Shown here: positions 1 through 10,213 of the stretch, piece after piece | How the letters are laid out: every line of letters begins with the position of its first letter | Numbering within the stretch: position 1 is the first letter of the stretch | From: Kaistia algarum | Lineage (GTDB): Bacteria; Pseudomonadota; Alphaproteobacteria; Rhizobiales; Kaistiaceae | NCBI RefSeq assembly: GCF_026343945.1 | Contig: NZ_JAPKNJ010000001.1 | Span: forward strand, 124,001-188,000 | Length of the DNA: 64,000 nucleotides | Reading direction: 5' to 3' | Notes under the pieces: model-generated | The model's input: the letters and a program-made list of their open reading frames with translations, nothing else | What the model was told of the DNA's origin: nothing | The model's database searches: none | Translations under genes and position numbers: made by a program

Positions 1-118
1 CATGCTCTGGCAGATCGACGGGAGCCGAAACATCGGCGCCGAGCTGATCGCGATAGACGCGCATGGCGGCATCGAGGTCCGGCACCGCTATCGCCACGTG
101 ATTCAATCTACCGATCAT
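1..118 (-). CDS. mce: Methylmalonyl-CoA epimerase, N-terminal part only (runs off the left edge)
   Basis: Only the first 39 codons are inside the window. The ATG is at 118 and the reading begins MIGRLNHVAIAVPDLDAAMR, the first beta-alpha unit of a VOC-fold protein with the metal-ligand His (H7) in the usual NHVAIAV context. The enzyme converts (S)- to (R)-methylmalonyl-CoA in propionate catabolism. It follows rnj by 27 bp on the same strand, the order found in many rhizobia (inference from known synteny). The rest of the gene cannot be seen, so the call rests on this N-terminus and the context. Confidence 0.8.
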   Translation of the reverse strand, partial: MIGRLNHVAIAVPDLDAAMRVYRDQLGADVSAPVDLPEH

Positions 119-145
119 ACGACCCGCCGGGTTTCCACCCCGCCG

Positions 146-1825
146 TCATACGACCGCGACGAAGACCGTGCAAAGCGGTTTCTTGCCCCAGGCCTCGCGC
201 ACGGCGGCGCGGACCGCGCGGCGGATGGCCTCGCGGAGCAATTCGGAATCGCGCCGTCTGGCTCGCGGAATGCTCTCGATCGTACCGAGCACCGCGCTCA
301 TCACGGTCTCCTCGAACGGATGCCACGAGACGCCCTGAAGCGGCAGGCCGGTCAGCGCTATGTCCGGATCGAGCATGAGGCTGCCATTGCCGTCGAGAAT
401 GACCGAGACGGCCACATGGCCGGCAAAGGAGAGCTTGCGACGCTCCGGGACGCCGACGCCCTCCAGATCGGCAACGATGATGCCGTCCTTGTAGAGGCGA
501 TCGCACAGGACCTCGTCGATCTCCTGAGCCGGACCGGGAGCAAGGCGTATCAGCGCTCCGTCCTCGACATCCAGCACCTGCCCGACGCCCATTTCGCGCG
601 CCAGGGCGGCATGGGCCACCAGATGCATCGGCTCGCCATGAACGGGGATCGCGATCTCCGGCCGAACCCAGCCATACATTTCGGCGAGTTCATCGCGCCT
701 TGGATGGCCCGACACATGGACGAGACGGTCTCGGTCGGTAATTACCTGCACGCCCTGATCGACGAGCGCGTTGATGATGGCGCCGATCGCCTTCTCATTG
801 CCCGGGATAGCCCGGGCCGAAAACACGACGATATCGCCCGGCGAAAGACCGATGAACTTGTGCTCATCCTCGGCGATGCGGGCAAGCGCAGCGCGCGATT
901 CGCCCTGGCTGCCGGTAAAGATCGCGACGACCTTGGATCGCGGCAGGTAGCCATAGGCCTCTTCGTCCAGGAACGGCGGAACACCCTCCATATAGCCAAG
1001 TTCGGTCGCAACCTCGATCGCCCGCCGCAGCGCCCGACCAACGATCACCACCTGCCGGTCATGGGCCTGGGCCGCCATTGCGATGGAGCGGATACGCGCG
1101 ACATTGGAGGCAAACGACGTGAAGGCCACGCGGCCTGTCGCCTCGCCCACCAGCGCCTCAAGCTCGCGCGCGACGTCGCTCTCGCTCGGACTGCGGCCTT
1201 CGCGCATGGCATTGGTCGAATCGCAGACCAGCGCCAGCACGCCCTCGTCGCCGATCGCGGCAAATCGCTGGGCGTCCGTCGTCCAGCCGAGGACCGGCTC
1301 GGGATCGAGCTTCCAGTCACCGGTGTGAACGACCGTGCCGAGCGACGTCCGGATCGCCAGCGCCATCGGCTCCAGGATCGAATGCGCCACCGCGACGAAC
1401 TCGACCTCGAAGGGACCGAGATTGATGCGGTCTCCGGCCGTGACGATCTGAATCGGGATAGGAGGAGACCCAGGATAGCTAGCCCGCTTCGCCTGCAGCA
1501 ATCCTGCCGTGAAGGCGCTCGCATAGACCGGCACGCGCAACCGCGGCCACAGATCGAGCAGGGCGCCGAAATGATCCTCATGGGCATGCGTGATGACGAT
1601 GCCGAGGAGGCGCTCCTTCTGCTCTTCCAGATAGCGAATATCCGGCAGCACCAGGTCCACGCCAGGCAGATCGGGACCGGCGAAGCTGACGCCGAAATCG
1701 ACGGCGATCCACTGCCGGGCCTTTGACGGACCCATGCCATAGAGGGCGAGATTCATCCCGATTTCGCCGACACCGCCGATGGGCAGGAAGACGAATTCGT
1801 CCGGTACGTTGCGAGAAGGATTCAT
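146..1825 (-). CDS. rnj: Ribonuclease J (metallo-beta-lactamase/beta-CASP RNase)
   Basis: 559 aa, the usual length for RNase J. The metallo-beta-lactamase core begins at residue ~10 (LPIGGVGEIGMN) and carries the zinc-binding motif H80-A-H82-E-D84-H85. A further His is seen in VVHTGDWK. The beta-CASP part and the C-terminal IPVHGEPMHL motif follow. RNase J is a 5'-3' exo- and endoribonuclease that matures rRNA and mRNA in alphaproteobacteria. The ATG overlaps the birA stop by 4 bp (ATGA), so it is probably translationally coupled at the end of the nuo transcript. mce follows. Confidence 0.95.
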   Translation of the reverse strand: MNPSRNVPDEFVFLPIGGVGEIGMNLALYGMGPSKARQWIAVDFGVSFAGPDLPGVDLVLPDIRYLEEQKERLLGIVITHAHEDHFGALLDLWPRLRVPVYASAFTAGLLQAKRASYPGSPPIPIQIVTAGDRINLGPFEVEFVAVAHSILEPMALAIRTSLGTVVHTGDWKLDPEPVLGWTTDAQRFAAIGDEGVLALVCDSTNAMREGRSPSESDVARELEALVGEATGRVAFTSFASNVARIRSIAMAAQAHDRQVVIVGRALRRAIEVATELGYMEGVPPFLDEEAYGYLPRSKVVAIFTGSQGESRAALARIAEDEHKFIGLSPGDIVVFSARAIPGNEKAIGAIINALVDQGVQVITDRDRLVHVSGHPRRDELAEMYGWVRPEIAIPVHGEPMHLVAHAALAREMGVGQVLDVEDGALIRLAPGPAQEIDEVLCDRLYKDGIIVADLEGVGVPERRKLSFAGHVAVSVILDGNGSLMLDPDIALTGLPLQGVSWHPFEETVMSAVLGTIESIPRARRRDSELLREAIRRAVRAAVREAWGKKPLCTVFVAVV

Positions 1826-2658
1826 ACTTTGGCCGACGCCACCGCACCGAAATGGACCTCGCCGGCGGCGACCGTCCTGACTAACCCTGCGGACGACCGG
1901 ATGACGAGCCTGCCCTCATCGTCAATCGTCTCGAATGTGCCCGAGACGACCCGATCTCCGATTCTTACTGCCACATCTTCGCCCAGTCCGGCCGCCCGGT
2001 CGAGCCAAAGTCTTCGCACATTCGCAAATCCCCTGCCCTCGTCCCACACCCTGAGGACATTGGCAAAGGCATCGGACAGCGCCGAGAACAGCCGGGCCGC
2101 ATCGATCGCATAGCCCAGCGCCGACAGCGCGGACGCCGGATAGGGCAACCCCTCCGGGGCCGCCACGATGTTGACGCCTATGCCGATGGAGACCGCAAAG
2201 CCACCGGAGGCGAGCGGCTCGGCCTCCAGAAGGATTCCCGCCAGCTTGCCGCCATCGAGCAGGACGTCGTTTGGCCATTTGAGGCGAAGGCGGTCCCGCC
2301 GCCCGGCCGAGCCCGTGCCTTCGAAACCATCAAGGCCGATCGACACGGCCAAATCAGGCGCAACGGCGCGAAGTGCCTCGTCGAGCGAGAGACCGGCGAC
2401 GAAGCCGAGCGTTGCCGCCTTCATCGGATCATGCGGAACGACGAGCAGCAGGCTGGCCGCGAGATTGCCTTCCGGCGTCTCCCAGTTGCGGCCGCGCCGG
2501 CCGCGGCCGGCCGTCTGACGTGCGGTCACGAACCAGCAACGGCCGGGATCACCGTTGCGCGCCGCGACGATGGCTTCCTGATTGGTGGAGCCGATCGACG
2601 GAAAGGCGACGAGACGGTAGCCGCTCCTCGCCGCTCCTGAACCGAGGTTAAATTCCAC
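1822..2658 (-). CDS. birA: Biotin--[acetyl-CoA-carboxylase] ligase (class I, no DNA-binding domain)
   Basis: 278 aa. It joins biotin to the biotin carboxyl carrier protein via biotinyl-5'-AMP. Visible motifs are the substrate segment SIGSTNQ near residue 21, the biotinyl-AMP loop GRGRRGRNW (51-59), and KWPNDVLLDGGKLAGILLE, which holds the catalytic Lys. A C-terminal SH3-like domain ends the protein. There is no N-terminal helix-turn-helix, so this is the monofunctional form and not the E. coli-type repressor. It starts 3 bp after the nuoN stop and overlaps rnj by 4 bp, placing it in the nuo-birA-rnj transcription unit. Confidence 0.95.
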   Translation of the reverse strand: MEFNLGSGAARSGYRLVAFPSIGSTNQEAIVAARNGDPGRCWFVTARQTAGRGRRGRNWETPEGNLAASLLLVVPHDPMKAATLGFVAGLSLDEALRAVAPDLAVSIGLDGFEGTGSAGRRDRLRLKWPNDVLLDGGKLAGILLEAEPLASGGFAVSIGIGVNIVAAPEGLPYPASALSALGYAIDAARLFSALSDAFANVLRVWDEGRGFANVRRLWLDRAAGLGEDVAVRIGDRVVSGTFETIDDEGRLVIRSSAGLVRTVAAGEVHFGAVASAKV

Positions 2659-2660
2659 TG

Positions 2661-4097
2661 TCAGAAGAACGTCTTGGCGGCGACACCCGCAGCGGCACCG
2701 AAGGGGCCGGCGAAGACCACGTAGAGGAGGACGAACGCGCCGGAGAGGCCAAGCACCAGCCGTAGCCCGCCCGACATCGGCTCGAACGCCTCTGCTGGCT
2801 CATCGAAATACATGATCTTGACGAGGCGAAGATAATAGTAGGCGCCGACGACGCTCGAGAGCACGCCGATCACCGAGAGCGCATAGAGATGCGCGTCGAT
2901 CGCTGCCAGGAAGACGTAGAACTTCGCGAAGAACCCGGCGAGCGGCGGGATGCCGGCGAGCGAGAAGAGCAGCGCCGCGAAGATGAACGCCATCACCGGA
3001 TGCGTGCGCGACAGCCCAGCGAGATCCCCGATCTCCTCGACCATATGCCCATTGCGGCGCATGGCGAGGATCACGGCAAAGACGCCGAGCGTCATCGCCA
3101 CATAGATCGCCATGTAGAGAATGACGCCCTGGACACCGGCCTCATTGCCGGCGGCGAGGCCGACCAACGCGAAGCCCATGTGACCGATCGACGAATAGGC
3201 CATCAGTCGCTTGATGTTCTTCTGCCCGATCGCGGCGAAAGCGCCAAGCACCATTGAGGCGATCGAGATGAAGGCGATGACCTGCTGCCATTCGCCGCTC
3301 GCCGGGCCGAAGCCCTCGACGAGGGCGCGCACGAAGATCGCCATGGCGGCGGCCTTCGGTGCCGCCGCGAAGAAGGCCGTTACCGGCGTCGGTGCGCCCT
3401 CATAGACGTCGGGCGTCCACATGTGGAACGGAACCGCCGAGACCTTGAAGGCGATACCGGTGATGAAGAAGACGATGCCGAAAATGACGCCGACTGAGGC
3501 GGGGCCCTGCGACAGCGCTGCGGCGATTTCCGGGAATTGGGTATGGCCGGTGAAGCCATAGATCATGGAGGCGCCGTAGAGCAGCATGCCCGAGGAAAGC
3601 GCTCCAAGAACGAAATATTTGAGGCCGGCTTCCGTGGATTTGACGGAGTCGCGATTGATGGCAGCGACGACATAGAGCGCCAGCGACTGCAATTCGAGGC
3701 CGAGATAGAGCGCGATCAGATCGTTCGCCGAGATCATCAGCATCATGCCGAGGGTCGCGAGCAGGATCAGCACTGGATATTCGAAATGGTCGAACTTCTC
3801 GCGCTTGGCGAAGCCGGCCGACATGACAATGGCGAAGCCCGAGCCGATCAGCGCCAGCACTTTCATGAAGCGGGCGAAGGGATCGAGCACGAAGGCGCCG
3901 CCGAACGTGACCCCGTCCTCGGCCCGGAACAGCAGCGCGAGCCCGGCGACGATCACGACCAGGATGGCCAGCGTCGAGACCAGCGGCGCCGAGCGTTCGC
4001 CGCGGAAAACGCCGATCATCAGCAAGGCGAGCGCACCGATGGCCAGCACGAGCTCCGGCAGGAAGGGCGCGAGCGTCGGGAGCGTTGCGATATCCAT
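2661..4097 (-). CDS. nuoN: NADH-quinone oxidoreductase subunit N
   Basis: 478 aa polytopic membrane protein of the antiporter-like family (Proton_antipo_M domain), one of the three large proton-pumping subunits of the complex I membrane arm. About 14 hydrophobic segments are visible. The conserved lysine-bearing transmembrane helix region ([20 protein letters not shown]) and the broken-helix region [14 protein letters not shown] are intact. It is the last nuo gene, 16 bp after nuoM and 2 bp before birA. No deviation from the family is seen. Confidence 0.97.
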   Translation of the reverse strand: MDIATLPTLAPFLPELVLAIGALALLMIGVFRGERSAPLVSTLAILVVIVAGLALLFRAEDGVTFGGAFVLDPFARFMKVLALIGSGFAIVMSAGFAKREKFDHFEYPVLILLATLGMMLMISANDLIALYLGLELQSLALYVVAAINRDSVKSTEAGLKYFVLGALSSGMLLYGASMIYGFTGHTQFPEIAAALSQGPASVGVIFGIVFFITGIAFKVSAVPFHMWTPDVYEGAPTPVTAFFAAAPKAAAMAIFVRALVEGFGPASGEWQQVIAFISIASMVLGAFAAIGQKNIKRLMAYSSIGHMGFALVGLAAGNEAGVQGVILYMAIYVAMTLGVFAVILAMRRNGHMVEEIGDLAGLSRTHPVMAFIFAALLFSLAGIPPLAGFFAKFYVFLAAIDAHLYALSVIGVLSSVVGAYYYLRLVKIMYFDEPAEAFEPMSGGLRLVLGLSGAFVLLYVVFAGPFGAAAGVAAKTFF

Positions 4098-4113
4098 GGG
4101 TAACCGTTCCCGC

Positions 4114-5625
4114 TTACTGCGCCGCGACGGCGAGCTTGCCAGCGGCAGAGAGCGCCGCCTGGTAGTTGGTGATCAGGGTGTCGACCGAGGCCGACGTGAC
4201 GTGGAAGACCGGAGTCGGATAGATGCCGAAGAAGATCGTCAGCAGGATCATCGGGACCAAAAGGACCAGTTCACGGCCGGAGAGATCGAAGATCCCCTTC
4301 AGCGACGGCTTGTCCAGCGGCCCGAGCACGACGCGGCGATAGAGCCACAGACCGTAGGAGGCCGAGAGGATCACACCGGTCGTCGCGAAGAAGGCGACCC
4401 AGGTGTTAGCGCGGAAGGCACCCAGCAGCGTCAGGAATTCACCGACAAAGCTGGAGGTGCCCGGTAAGCCGACATTCGCCATCGTGAAAATCAAAAAGGC
4501 GACTGCATAGAACGGCATCCGGTTGACGAGGCCGCCATAGGCCTTGATCTCGCGGGTGTGCATGCGGTCGTAGATGACGCCGACGCAGAGGAAGAGCGCG
4601 CTGGCGACGATGCCGTGCGAGAGCATCTGGAAGATCGCGCCTTCGACGCCCTGCGGGTTCATCGCGAAGATACCCATCGTCACATAGCCCATATGGGCGA
4701 CGGACGAGTAGGCGATCAGCTTCTTCATGTCCTCCTGCATCAGCGCGACCAGCGAGGTGTAGATGATCGCAACGACGGAGAGCGTATAGATCAAGGGCGC
4801 GAAATCGGCCGAGGCGAGCGGGAACATCGGGATCGAGAAGCGCAGGAAGCCGTAGCCGCCCATCTTCAGCAGCACGCCCGCCAGAATGACGGAGCCCGCC
4901 GTCGGCGCCTCGACGTGGGCGTCGGGCAGCCATGTGTGAACCGGCCACATCGGCATCTTCACCGCGAAGGAGGCGAAGAAGGCGAGCCAGAGCCAGGTCT
5001 GCATGCCGGCCGGGAAAGAGTGGTTCAGCAGCGTCGGGATGTCGGTCGTGCCGGCCTGCCAATACATCACCATGATGGCGAGCAGCATCAGCACCGAGCC
5101 GGCCAGCGTGTAGAGGAAGAACTTGAAGGCCGCGTAGACGCGGCGCGGTCCGCCCCAGATGCCGATGATCAGGAACATCGGGATCAGGCCGGCCTCGAAG
5201 AAGACGTAGAACAGCACCAGGTCCGTCGCGCAGAAGACGCCGATCATCAGCGTTTCGAGCACGAGGAAGGCGATCATATATTCGCGGAAGCGCTTCTGGA
5301 CCGAGAACTTCGACGCGATGATGCAGATTGGCATCAGGAAGGTGGTGAGGATGACGAACAGCATCGAAATGCCGTCGACGCCCATCGAATAGCCGATCGA
5401 GCCGCCGAGCCAGTTCGCCCGCTCGACGAACTGGAAGCCCGGATTGGCGGCGTCAAAATCCCGCCAGATCAACAGCGACACCAAAAAGGTGACGATCGTC
5501 GTCCAGAGGGACAGCCAATAGATGTTGCGCCGCGCATAGGCATCGTCGCCGCGGATCAGGAACAGCAGCAGCGCGCCCACCAGCGGCAGGAACGTGATCG
5601 TCGAGAGGATCGGCCAGTTAGTCAT
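4114..5625 (-). CDS. nuoM: NADH-quinone oxidoreductase subunit M
   Basis: 503 aa, antiporter-like membrane subunit of complex I. Typical motifs are present: the glutamate helix near residue 140 ([16 protein letters not shown]), the [22 protein letters not shown] segment and [18 protein letters not shown]. It contributes one of the four proton pathways. It lies between nuoL (11 bp upstream) and nuoN in the canonical order. Confidence 0.97.
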   Translation of the reverse strand: MTNWPILSTITFLPLVGALLLFLIRGDDAYARRNIYWLSLWTTIVTFLVSLLIWRDFDAANPGFQFVERANWLGGSIGYSMGVDGISMLFVILTTFLMPICIIASKFSVQKRFREYMIAFLVLETLMIGVFCATDLVLFYVFFEAGLIPMFLIIGIWGGPRRVYAAFKFFLYTLAGSVLMLLAIMVMYWQAGTTDIPTLLNHSFPAGMQTWLWLAFFASFAVKMPMWPVHTWLPDAHVEAPTAGSVILAGVLLKMGGYGFLRFSIPMFPLASADFAPLIYTLSVVAIIYTSLVALMQEDMKKLIAYSSVAHMGYVTMGIFAMNPQGVEGAIFQMLSHGIVASALFLCVGVIYDRMHTREIKAYGGLVNRMPFYAVAFLIFTMANVGLPGTSSFVGEFLTLLGAFRANTWVAFFATTGVILSASYGLWLYRRVVLGPLDKPSLKGIFDLSGRELVLLVPMILLTIFFGIYPTPVFHVTSASVDTLITNYQAALSAAGKLAVAAQ

Positions 5626-5636
5626 CCGTCAAATCC

Positions 5637-7724
5637 TCAGCGGGCAAACATCATCCACGTGACCAGCGCAGCGACGCCGATCAGCATGGCAAAGGCGTAG
5701 TGGTAGACATATCCCGTCTGCAGGCGGACGACGCGCTGGGTCACGTCGACGACGCGGGCCGAGATCCCATCCGGGCCAAAGCCGTCAATGAGCCAGCCAT
5801 CGCCCTTCTTCCACAGGAAGCGGCCGAGCCACTTGATCGGACGGACGAACAGGAAGTCGTAGAGTTCGTCGAAATACCACTTGTTGAGTAGGAAGCGGTA
5901 GGCGAGCGGCTGCTCCTCGGCGAGGCGCTTCGGCGTCTGCGGCGCCAGAATGTAGAACCAGAACGCCACTAGGAAGCCGACGACCATCATCACGGTTGGC
6001 GCGAACTTGACCAGCGACGAGACTTCCTCGGCTTCATGCAGCACATGGTTGTCGGGCGCGGTGAACAAGGCACCCTTCCAGAACTCGGCGTAGCCTTCGC
6101 CGATGAAATGGCCGGAGAAGACGATGCCCGCCAGGAGCGCGCCCACCGACAACACCATGAGCGGGATCGTCATGACATAGGGCGATTCATGAGCATGGCT
6201 CATGACCTCGTCCGACGCCCTCGGCTTGCCGTGGAAGGTCAGGAACACTAGGCGCCATGAATAGAACGAGGTGAGCAGCGCCGCGACCACGGTCATGAAG
6301 AAGCCATAGCCCGCCAGCGGATTGGTGCCGACATAGGCGCTCTCGATGATCGCGTCCTTGGAGAAATAGCCGGCAGTGAACGGGAAGCCCGTGAGCGCCA
6401 GCGTCCCGATCAGCATCGTCACATAGGTGAGCGGGATCTTCTTCCGAAGGCCACCCATCTTGCGCATGTCCTGCTCGCCCGAGACGGCGTGGATCACCGA
6501 GCCGGCGCAGAGGAACAAGAGCGCCTTGAAGAAGGCATGGGTGAAGAGATGGAACACGCCCGCCCCGAATGCGCCGACGCCGAGCGCCACGAACATGTAG
6601 CCGAGCTGCGAGCAGGTCGAATAGGCGATGACGCGCTTGATGTCGTTCTGGACGAGGCCGATCGTGGCCGCGAAGAAAGCCGTCGTCGCGCCGAAGAAGG
6701 TCACGACGGTGAGCGCCGTCGGCGACAGATCGAACAGCGGCGACATGCGCGCGACCATAAACACGCCGGCCGTCACCATCGTGGCGGCATGAATGAGCGC
6801 GGAGACCGGGGTCGGGCCCTCCATCGCGTCGGGCAGCCATGTATGAAGCAGGAACTGCGCCGACTTGCCCATCGCCCCGATGAAGAGAAGGATGCAGACC
6901 GTGGTCAGCGCATCGAAATCCCACGACAGGAAATGGATCTTGGTGCCGACGGCGCTGCCGGCATTGGCGAAGATCGTGTCGAACTCGACCGAGTTGAACA
7001 GCACGAACACGCCGAAGATGCCCAGCGCGAAGCCGAAATCGCCGACGCGATTGACCACGAACGCCTTGATCGCCGCGGCATTGGCGGACGGCTTCTTGAA
7101 CCAGAAGCCGATGAGCAGATACGAGGCGAGACCGACGCCTTCCCAGCCGAAGAACATCTGGACGAGGTTGTCCGACGTCACCAGCATCAGCATGGCGAAG
7201 GTGAAGAGCGACAGATAGGAGAAGAAGCGCGGCCGGTGCTCGTCGTGGCTCATATAGCCGATCGAGTAGAGGTGGACGAGCGAGGAGACCGTCGTCACTA
7301 CGACCAGCATCACCGCCGTCAGCGTGTCGACGCGGAAGGCCCAGTCGAAGGAGAGTGTGCCCGAGGCGACCCAGGGCAGGACCTTGACATGGACCTGCTC
7401 GCCGGTCGGCGCGCCGATGGTCAGGAAAGCGATCCAGGAAAGGATGGCCGAAACGAACAGGAAGCCGGTGGTGATGATCTCGACCGGCCGCGAACCCGGC
7501 GCCGCCGGAGCATGGTCGTCATGGCCGTGGCCGTGATCGTCATGGCCGTAGTCATCATGCGCATGATCGTCATGCCCGTGCGCGTCGTGGCCATGCCCTG
7601 CCGCGGCGGCAGCGAGACTCTCCTTCGGAGCGCCGACCATGGCGATGCGATATCGGCCAAGCAGCGTGACCAGGCCGGCGAGGATGGCGCCGATAAGCGG
7701 GAGAAAGACGATCGCCGAATACAT
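5637..7724 (-). CDS. nuoL: NADH-quinone oxidoreductase subunit L with a His/Asp-rich loop
   Basis: 695 aa, the largest antiporter-like subunit, with the N-terminal Proton_antipo_N region, the core ([20 protein letters not shown]) and the long C-terminal amphipathic helix that clamps the membrane arm. The first helix is followed by an unusual His/Asp/Gly-rich stretch at residues 44-71 with 11 histidines in 28 positions. After it a normal second helix starts near residue 83. The insertion lies in the loop between the first two membrane segments and could bind metal (inference). The ATG follows the nuoK stop by 8 bp. Confidence 0.96.
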   Translation of the reverse strand: MYSAIVFLPLIGAILAGLVTLLGRYRIAMVGAPKESLAAAAAGHGHDAHGHDDHAHDDYGHDDHGHGHDDHAPAAPGSRPVEIITTGFLFVSAILSWIAFLTIGAPTGEQVHVKVLPWVASGTLSFDWAFRVDTLTAVMLVVVTTVSSLVHLYSIGYMSHDEHRPRFFSYLSLFTFAMLMLVTSDNLVQMFFGWEGVGLASYLLIGFWFKKPSANAAAIKAFVVNRVGDFGFALGIFGVFVLFNSVEFDTIFANAGSAVGTKIHFLSWDFDALTTVCILLFIGAMGKSAQFLLHTWLPDAMEGPTPVSALIHAATMVTAGVFMVARMSPLFDLSPTALTVVTFFGATTAFFAATIGLVQNDIKRVIAYSTCSQLGYMFVALGVGAFGAGVFHLFTHAFFKALLFLCAGSVIHAVSGEQDMRKMGGLRKKIPLTYVTMLIGTLALTGFPFTAGYFSKDAIIESAYVGTNPLAGYGFFMTVVAALLTSFYSWRLVFLTFHGKPRASDEVMSHAHESPYVMTIPLMVLSVGALLAGIVFSGHFIGEGYAEFWKGALFTAPDNHVLHEAEEVSSLVKFAPTVMMVVGFLVAFWFYILAPQTPKRLAEEQPLAYRFLLNKWYFDELYDFLFVRPIKWLGRFLWKKGDGWLIDGFGPDGISARVVDVTQRVVRLQTGYVYHYAFAMLIGVAALVTWMMFAR

Positions 7725-7732
7725 TTAAGGCC

Positions 7733-8041
7733 TCAGCCTTTCATCAGATTGATGTCTTCCACCGCGATCGACCCACGATTGCGATAGTAGACGACGAGAA
7801 TGGCGAGGCCGATCGCGGCCTCCGCGGCGGCGACGGTCAGCACGAGCAGCGCGAAGATCTGGCCGACGAGGTCGCCCAGGAACGAAGAGAACGCGACGAG
7901 GTTCAAATTGACGGCGAGCAGGATGAGCTCGACCGACATCAGGATGACGATGACGTTCTTGCGGTTGATGAAGATGCCGAAGATGCCGATCGTGAAGAGG
8001 ATCGCCGCGACGGTCAGATAGTGCGAGAGGCCGATCTGCAT
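7733..8041 (-). CDS. nuoK: NADH-quinone oxidoreductase subunit K
   Basis: 102 aa, three transmembrane helices, the usual size for NuoK (E. coli 100 aa). The conserved membrane glutamates on the proton pathway are seen in [13 protein letters not shown] and in the third helix ([12 protein letters not shown]). It lies between nuoJ and nuoL with short spacers. Confidence 0.97.
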   Translation of the reverse strand: MQIGLSHYLTVAAILFTIGIFGIFINRKNVIVILMSVELILLAVNLNLVAFSSFLGDLVGQIFALLVLTVAAAEAAIGLAILVVYYRNRGSIAVEDINLMKG

Positions 8042-8062
8042 GATTTTGCTCCCCGTCCCTCT

Positions 8063-8668
8063 CTAGAGGCCCTGGCCTGGTTCGACCTTGTGGAGCTCGA
8101 CGATCTGCGAGCGTGCCACCTGATCGGCGATCACCTGCCGCTTGACGCCCGGCTTGTGACGCAGCGTCAGGACGATGGCACCGATCATGGCGACAAGCAG
8201 GACGAAGCCGGCGATCTGGAAGAAAAAGATGTACTTCGTGTAGAGCAGTTGCCCGATCGCCGCCGTATTGGAAATCTGGGCCATGTCCGGCGTCGGCGAA
8301 GCGCCGCCGAGCGCGGTCGGCGCAAACGCCCACCCCGAAATCGCGATCACAAGCTCGGCGATGAGAACGAAGCCGACGAGCAGGCCAACCGGCAGATATT
8401 GCTGGAAGCCCTGTCGCAGCTCGACGAAATCGACGTCAAGCATCATCACAACGAACAGGAAGAGCACCGCGACCGCGCCGACATAGACCACGACCAGCAG
8501 CATCGCCAGGAACTCGGCGCCCAGCATCACGAACAGCGCGGCGGCGTTGAAGAAGGCGAGGATCAGGAAGAGGACGGAAAGGACCGGATTGCGCGCCGAA
8601 ATGACCATCAGCGCCGAGCCGATGGTGATCGCCGAGAACAGGTAGAAGAAGAGGGTCTGCAGTATCAT
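8063..8668 (-). CDS. nuoJ: NADH-quinone oxidoreductase subunit J
   Basis: 201 aa with five hydrophobic helices. The pi-bulge helix that couples quinone chemistry to proton transfer is recognisable (EFLAMLLVVVYVGAVAVLFL). The C-terminus carries a charged tail after the last helix. It is separated from nuoI by 6 bp and from nuoK by 21 bp. Confidence 0.96.
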   Translation of the reverse strand: MILQTLFFYLFSAITIGSALMVISARNPVLSVLFLILAFFNAAALFVMLGAEFLAMLLVVVYVGAVAVLFLFVVMMLDVDFVELRQGFQQYLPVGLLVGFVLIAELVIAISGWAFAPTALGGASPTPDMAQISNTAAIGQLLYTKYIFFFQIAGFVLLVAMIGAIVLTLRHKPGVKRQVIADQVARSQIVELHKVEPGQGL

Positions 8669-8674
8669 GATCCC

Positions 8675-9163
8675 TCACCGATAAGGCGCGTCGAGGCTGA
8701 TGTTCTGGGCGATCTCACGCTCCCAGCGATCGCCATTCGCGAGCAGCTTTTCCTTGTCGTAGTAAAGCTCCTCGCGCGTCTCGGTCGCGAACTCGTAGTT
8801 CGGTCCCTCGACGATGGCATCGACCGGGCACGCTTCCTGGCAGAAGCCGCAATAAATGCACTTCACCATGTCGATGTCGTAACGGGTCGTGCGGCGCGTG
8901 CCGTCATTGCGGCGCGGGCCGGCTTCGATCGTGATCGCCTGGGCGGGGCAGATCGCCTCGCAGAGCTTGCAGGCGATGCAGCGTTCCTCGCCGTTCGGAT
9001 AGCGACGCAGGGCATGCTCGCCCCGGAACCGCGAACTCAGAGCCCCCTTCTCGAAGGGATAGTTCACCGTCTTCTTCGGCGAGAAGAAATAGCGCATCGT
9101 CAAGAAAAACGCCGAGACGAATTCCGCCAGGAAGATCGATTTCGCGGTCTGATCGAGGCGCAT
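8675..9163 (-). CDS. nuoI: NADH-quinone oxidoreductase subunit I (2x[4Fe-4S] ferredoxin)
   Basis: 162 aa. Two ferredoxin-type cysteine sets give clusters N6a and N6b: C62/C65/C68/C72 and C102/C105/C108/C112. They relay electrons from NuoG to NuoB. I start it at the ATG at 9163 ([12 protein letters not shown]), which shares one base with the nuoH stop (ATGA). The same frame stays open far upstream through nuoH, but that part reads as arginine-rich shadow sequence. Length fits rhizobial NuoI. Confidence 0.96.
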   Translation of the reverse strand: MRLDQTAKSIFLAEFVSAFFLTMRYFFSPKKTVNYPFEKGALSSRFRGEHALRRYPNGEERCIACKLCEAICPAQAITIEAGPRRNDGTRRTTRYDIDMVKCIYCGFCQEACPVDAIVEGPNYEFATETREELYYDKEKLLANGDRWEREIAQNISLDAPYR

Positions 9164-10206
9164 CAGGGGGCCCATCCCGTAATCTGGAGAACGGTGGCGA
9201 CTGCGACGACCATGAAGAGCGAGATCGGCAGAAACACCTTCCAGCCGAGACGCATCAGCTGGTCGTAGCGATAGCGAGGAACGAAGGCCTTGACCATCGA
9301 GAACATGAAGAACACCGCACAGGCCTTCAGCACGAACCAGATAACGCCCGGTATCCAGGTGAAGGGTGCGACGTTGACCGGAGGCAGCCATCCCCCGAGG
9401 AACAGGATCGTCGTCAGCGCGCACATCAGGCAGATCGACGCATATTCGCCGAGCATGAACATCATGTATGGCGTCGAGCCATATTCCGACATGAAGCCGG
9501 CGACGAGTTCCGACTCCGCCTCGACGAGATCGAAAGGCGGGCGGTTGGTCTCGGCCAGCGCCGAGATGAAGAAGATGATGAAGAGCGGGAACAGCGGCAG
9601 CCAGTACCAGTCGAGGAAGCTGCCCGGCAGGCCGAGCTTGGTGCCGAGGCCGCTCTGCTGCGAAATCACCACGTCGGAAATGTTGAGCGAACCGACGCAA
9701 AGCAGCACCGCGACAAGCACGAAACCGATCGAGACCTCGTAGGACACCATCTGCGCGGCGGCGCGCAGCGAGGAGAGGAACGGATATTTCGAGTTCGAAG
9801 CCCAGCCGCCCATGATGATGCCATAGACGCCGAGCGAGGAGATCGCGAGAAGGTAGAGGATGCCGACATTGATATTGCTGATGACCCAGCCGGGCGCGAA
9901 GGGGATCACGGCCCATCCGGCGAGCGCCAGCGTCACGGTAACCAGCGGCGCCAGCAGGAAGATGCCCTTGTTGGCGCTCGACGGGATAATCGGTTCTTTC
10001 AGGATGAATTTCAGCAGATCCGCGAAGGACTGCAACAAGCCGAAGGCACCGACCACGTTCGGCCCGCGGCGCATCTGCACCGCCGCCCAGATCTTGCGAT
10101 CGGCCAGCAGGATGAAGGCGATCGAGACGAGCAGAAGCACAAGCAGCAGAAGGCTCTGCAGCACCATGATCACGCCGGGGATCAGATAGCCATCGACGAA
10201 GTTCAT
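9163..10206 (-). CDS. nuoH: NADH-quinone oxidoreductase subunit H
   Basis: 347 aa, eight-helix subunit that forms most of the quinone-access tunnel with NuoB and NuoD. The conserved cytoplasmic loops are present: [18 protein letters not shown] near residue 35 and [20 protein letters not shown] near residue 205, with the acidic residues needed for quinone reduction. It follows nuoG by 7 bp and overlaps nuoI. Confidence 0.97.
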   Translation of the reverse strand: MNFVDGYLIPGVIMVLQSLLLLVLLLVSIAFILLADRKIWAAVQMRRGPNVVGAFGLLQSFADLLKFILKEPIIPSSANKGIFLLAPLVTVTLALAGWAVIPFAPGWVISNINVGILYLLAISSLGVYGIIMGGWASNSKYPFLSSLRAAAQMVSYEVSIGFVLVAVLLCVGSLNISDVVISQQSGLGTKLGLPGSFLDWYWLPLFPLFIIFFISALAETNRPPFDLVEAESELVAGFMSEYGSTPYMMFMLGEYASICLMCALTTILFLGGWLPPVNVAPFTWIPGVIWFVLKACAVFFMFSMVKAFVPRYRYDQLMRLGWKVFLPISLFMVVAVATVLQITGWAP

Positions 10207-10213
10207 GTCCGCG

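Noticed and set aside
2..1726. A 574-codon plus-strand frame opposite rnj, and similar long frames opposite nuoEFG (10205-14966)
   Set aside because: They are antisense shadows of well-recognised enzymes, with no ribosome-binding sites or family similarity.
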